Positions 42,775 through 43,909 of a stretch of 43,909 nucleotides of DNA are shown piece by piece. Each line of letters starts with the position of its first letter. Within the stretch, counting starts at the first letter, position 1. The notes under the pieces were generated by a model. That model was not told where the DNA came from. It saw nothing but the letters and a program-made list of their open reading frames with translations, and ran no database searches. The stretch comes from Streptomyces sp. SA15 (GTDB lineage Bacteria > Actinomycetota > Actinomycetes > Streptomycetales > Streptomycetaceae), in the NCBI RefSeq assembly GCF_002291145.1, contig NZ_NTGE01000092.1, positions 1 through 43,909 on the forward strand, read 5' to 3'. The translations under genes were made by a program, and so were the position numbers.

Positions 42775-43909
42775 GTGAGCAGCGATCGGGACGGGATCCG
42801 CGGGGGCTGGGCCTCACCCGACGATGACCAGCCCGACGCGGAGTCCGCCATCGAGATGACGGGCGAGTTCACCATCGACTACGCGCCGCCTGCCTGGTAC
42901 ACGCAGAACGCGGGTGGTGGGGGGTCCGGGCAGTCAGGACAATCCGGGCCGTCCGGGCCGTCCGGGCCGTCCGGGCAGGAGACCGGTGCGCCCGGTGCCT
43001 CGGGTGCGCCTTCGGCTGCTTCGTCTCCGCCGGACCCCGCGTTTCCTGCAGCGGCTCCGGCTCCCGCGCCCGCTCCTGCTCCTGCTCCTGCTCCGGCCAC
43101 GCCGCCGACGGCGGATCCGATGGGCGTGCCCAGGCCGCCTGCCCGGAGTGGGTTCGAGTTGCAGCAGCCGCAGGCACCCGCCCCGCACCAGGCTCCCGCT
43201 CAGCCGCAGGGGCAGTGGGCTCCGGCTGCCGCGCCGGCTGCTCCTGAGGCCCCTGTTGCGCCGCCTGCCCCTCCTGCCGCCCCCTCCTACCCGGCTTCCG
43301 GCGAGGGTGAGTCCGGAAACGGCGATCTGGAGAGCGGCGACACCATGCGGTTCTCCGCTGCCTCCCTGAAGCGGGAGATCGCGGAGCTCGCCGCCGCGGC
43401 TGGGACTGGTGGGGCTGGGCAGTCGTCTGCCGACGAGAGTGAGCGCTCGGTCGACGATTCCGCCGCGAAGGCTTCGGCGCAGGCCGGTGGCGGAGACCGC
43501 GCTGCCGACGGTACGGCCGCGGACTCGTCCGGTGCCGGTGCCAGTGCCAGTGGCCGTACGGATGACGGCACGCACGCCTCAGCCTCCGCCGACGCTGCCG
43601 GCGACTCCGCCTCAGCCGACGTAGAGAGCGGCGACGCCACTCCGTCCTCCACGGCCGACAACGCGGACGAGGACGCCGGGGCCTCTGCGGCCGAGGAAGA
43701 CGCGAAGTCCGCTCCTGCAGACGGCGAGACCGACGACACCCCCGCGCAGGAGGCCGGTAGCGCCCCGGACGAGTCGTCGGAGGCGGAGCCCGCCCCCCAG
43801 TCCGGCTTCCCCTCCTGGACTCCCCCTCCGGCGCCGGAGGGGGACGTGCCGCCGCTGCCGCCGTCGTACCAGCCGGCCGCCCCCGCACCGGCGGCCCAGT
43901 GGCCCGCAC
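42775..43909 (+). CDS. SCO5717-like ATPase, N-terminal part (cut by window end)
   Basis: The GTG start follows AGGAGG by four bases. The first 45 residues (SSDRDGIRGGWASP...EMTGEFTIDYAPPAWYTQN) match the conserved start of the large Streptomyces ESX-linked MinD/ParA-like ATPase known from SCO5717. After it comes low-complexity sequence: Ser-Gly-Pro repeats, Ala-Pro repeats, then a DTMRFSAASLKREIAELAA helix and a long acidic Ser/Ala stretch. At least 378 codons are in the window and no stop is reached; the ATPase domain would lie to the right. SCO5717 has been tied to growth in S. coelicolor; its link to secretion is from gene order. Confidence 0.85.
   Translation, partial: MSSDRDGIRGGWASPDDDQPDAESAIEMTGEFTIDYAPPAWYTQNAGGGGSGQSGQSGPSGPSGPSGQETGAPGASGAPSAASSPPDPAFPAAAPAPAPAPAPAPAPATPPTADPMGVPRPPARSGFELQQPQAPAPHQAPAQPQGQWAPAAAPAAPEAPVAPPAPPAAPSYPASGEGESGNGDLESGDTMRFSAASLKREIAELAAAAGTGGAGQSSADESERSVDDSAAKASAQAGGGDRAADGTAADSSGAGASASGRTDDGTHASASADAAGDSASADVESGDATPSSTADNADEDAGASAAEEDAKSAPADGETDDTPAQEAGSAPDESSEAEPAPQSGFPSWTPPPAPEGDVPPLPPSYQPAAPAPAAQWPA

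Noticed and set aside
42930..43120. Short repeated units that resemble a repeat array or CRISPR
   Set aside because: They are codon repeats for Ser-Gly-Pro and Ala-Pro runs inside the SCO5717-like protein; there are no spacers.

Overview
This is a high-GC actinobacterial chromosome window that reads as Streptomyces. GTG and TTG starts are frequent, GC at third codon positions is very high in most genes, and both a conserved housekeeping block (rRNA leader, rnj, dapA, thyX, dapB, pnp, rpsO) and a large type VII (ESX) secretion locus of Streptomyces type are present. Product calls rest on motifs and remembered families, not on database searches.

Left part (1-11600). The left edge carries the promoter/leader region of an rRNA operon that reads leftwards out of the window. 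Next, on the minus strand, come RNase J, dihydrodipicolinate synthase and flavin-dependent thymidylate synthase. Two small plus-strand membrane-protein genes face an rpsO-pnp-M16 peptidase-dapB-TPR protein gene series on the minus strand. The rpsO-pnp spacer holds a terminator-like hairpin, tandem repeats and a long hairpin at the place where RNase III processing is known in S. coelicolor. A DUF397-type gene closes this part.

Middle part (11800-29900). Divergent eccD (membrane channel) and eccC (three-ATPase motor) open the ESX locus. Then follow two diverged copies of one four-gene cassette: a small ESX-like protein, a ~765-residue protein headed by a WXG domain, and two lipoproteins. I infer a duplicated family of exported proteins, each with cell-surface lipoprotein partners. 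Between the copies lies a decayed piece of eccC. After copy B come a frameshifted gene with a probable leaderless promoter, a whiJ-like regulatory triad (HATPase, XRE/DUF5753, DUF397), and a decayed piece of a mycosin protease gene.

Right part (29900-43909). Minus-strand genes include esxB and esxA, two complete mycosins, a WXG protein with a long Gly/Pro/Arg tail, a second exported-protein set (SAV_915-like gene, small helical partner, 424-residue WXG protein and an overlapping membrane-protein gene) and eccB. On the plus strand are eccE, a conserved unknown, and the first part of an SCO5717-like ATPase cut by the window end. EccB, EccC, EccD, EccE and MycP would form the membrane machine. 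EsxA/EsxB and the larger WXG proteins are its likely substrates. The two pseudogene relics and the cassette duplication show that this locus has been rearranged repeatedly.
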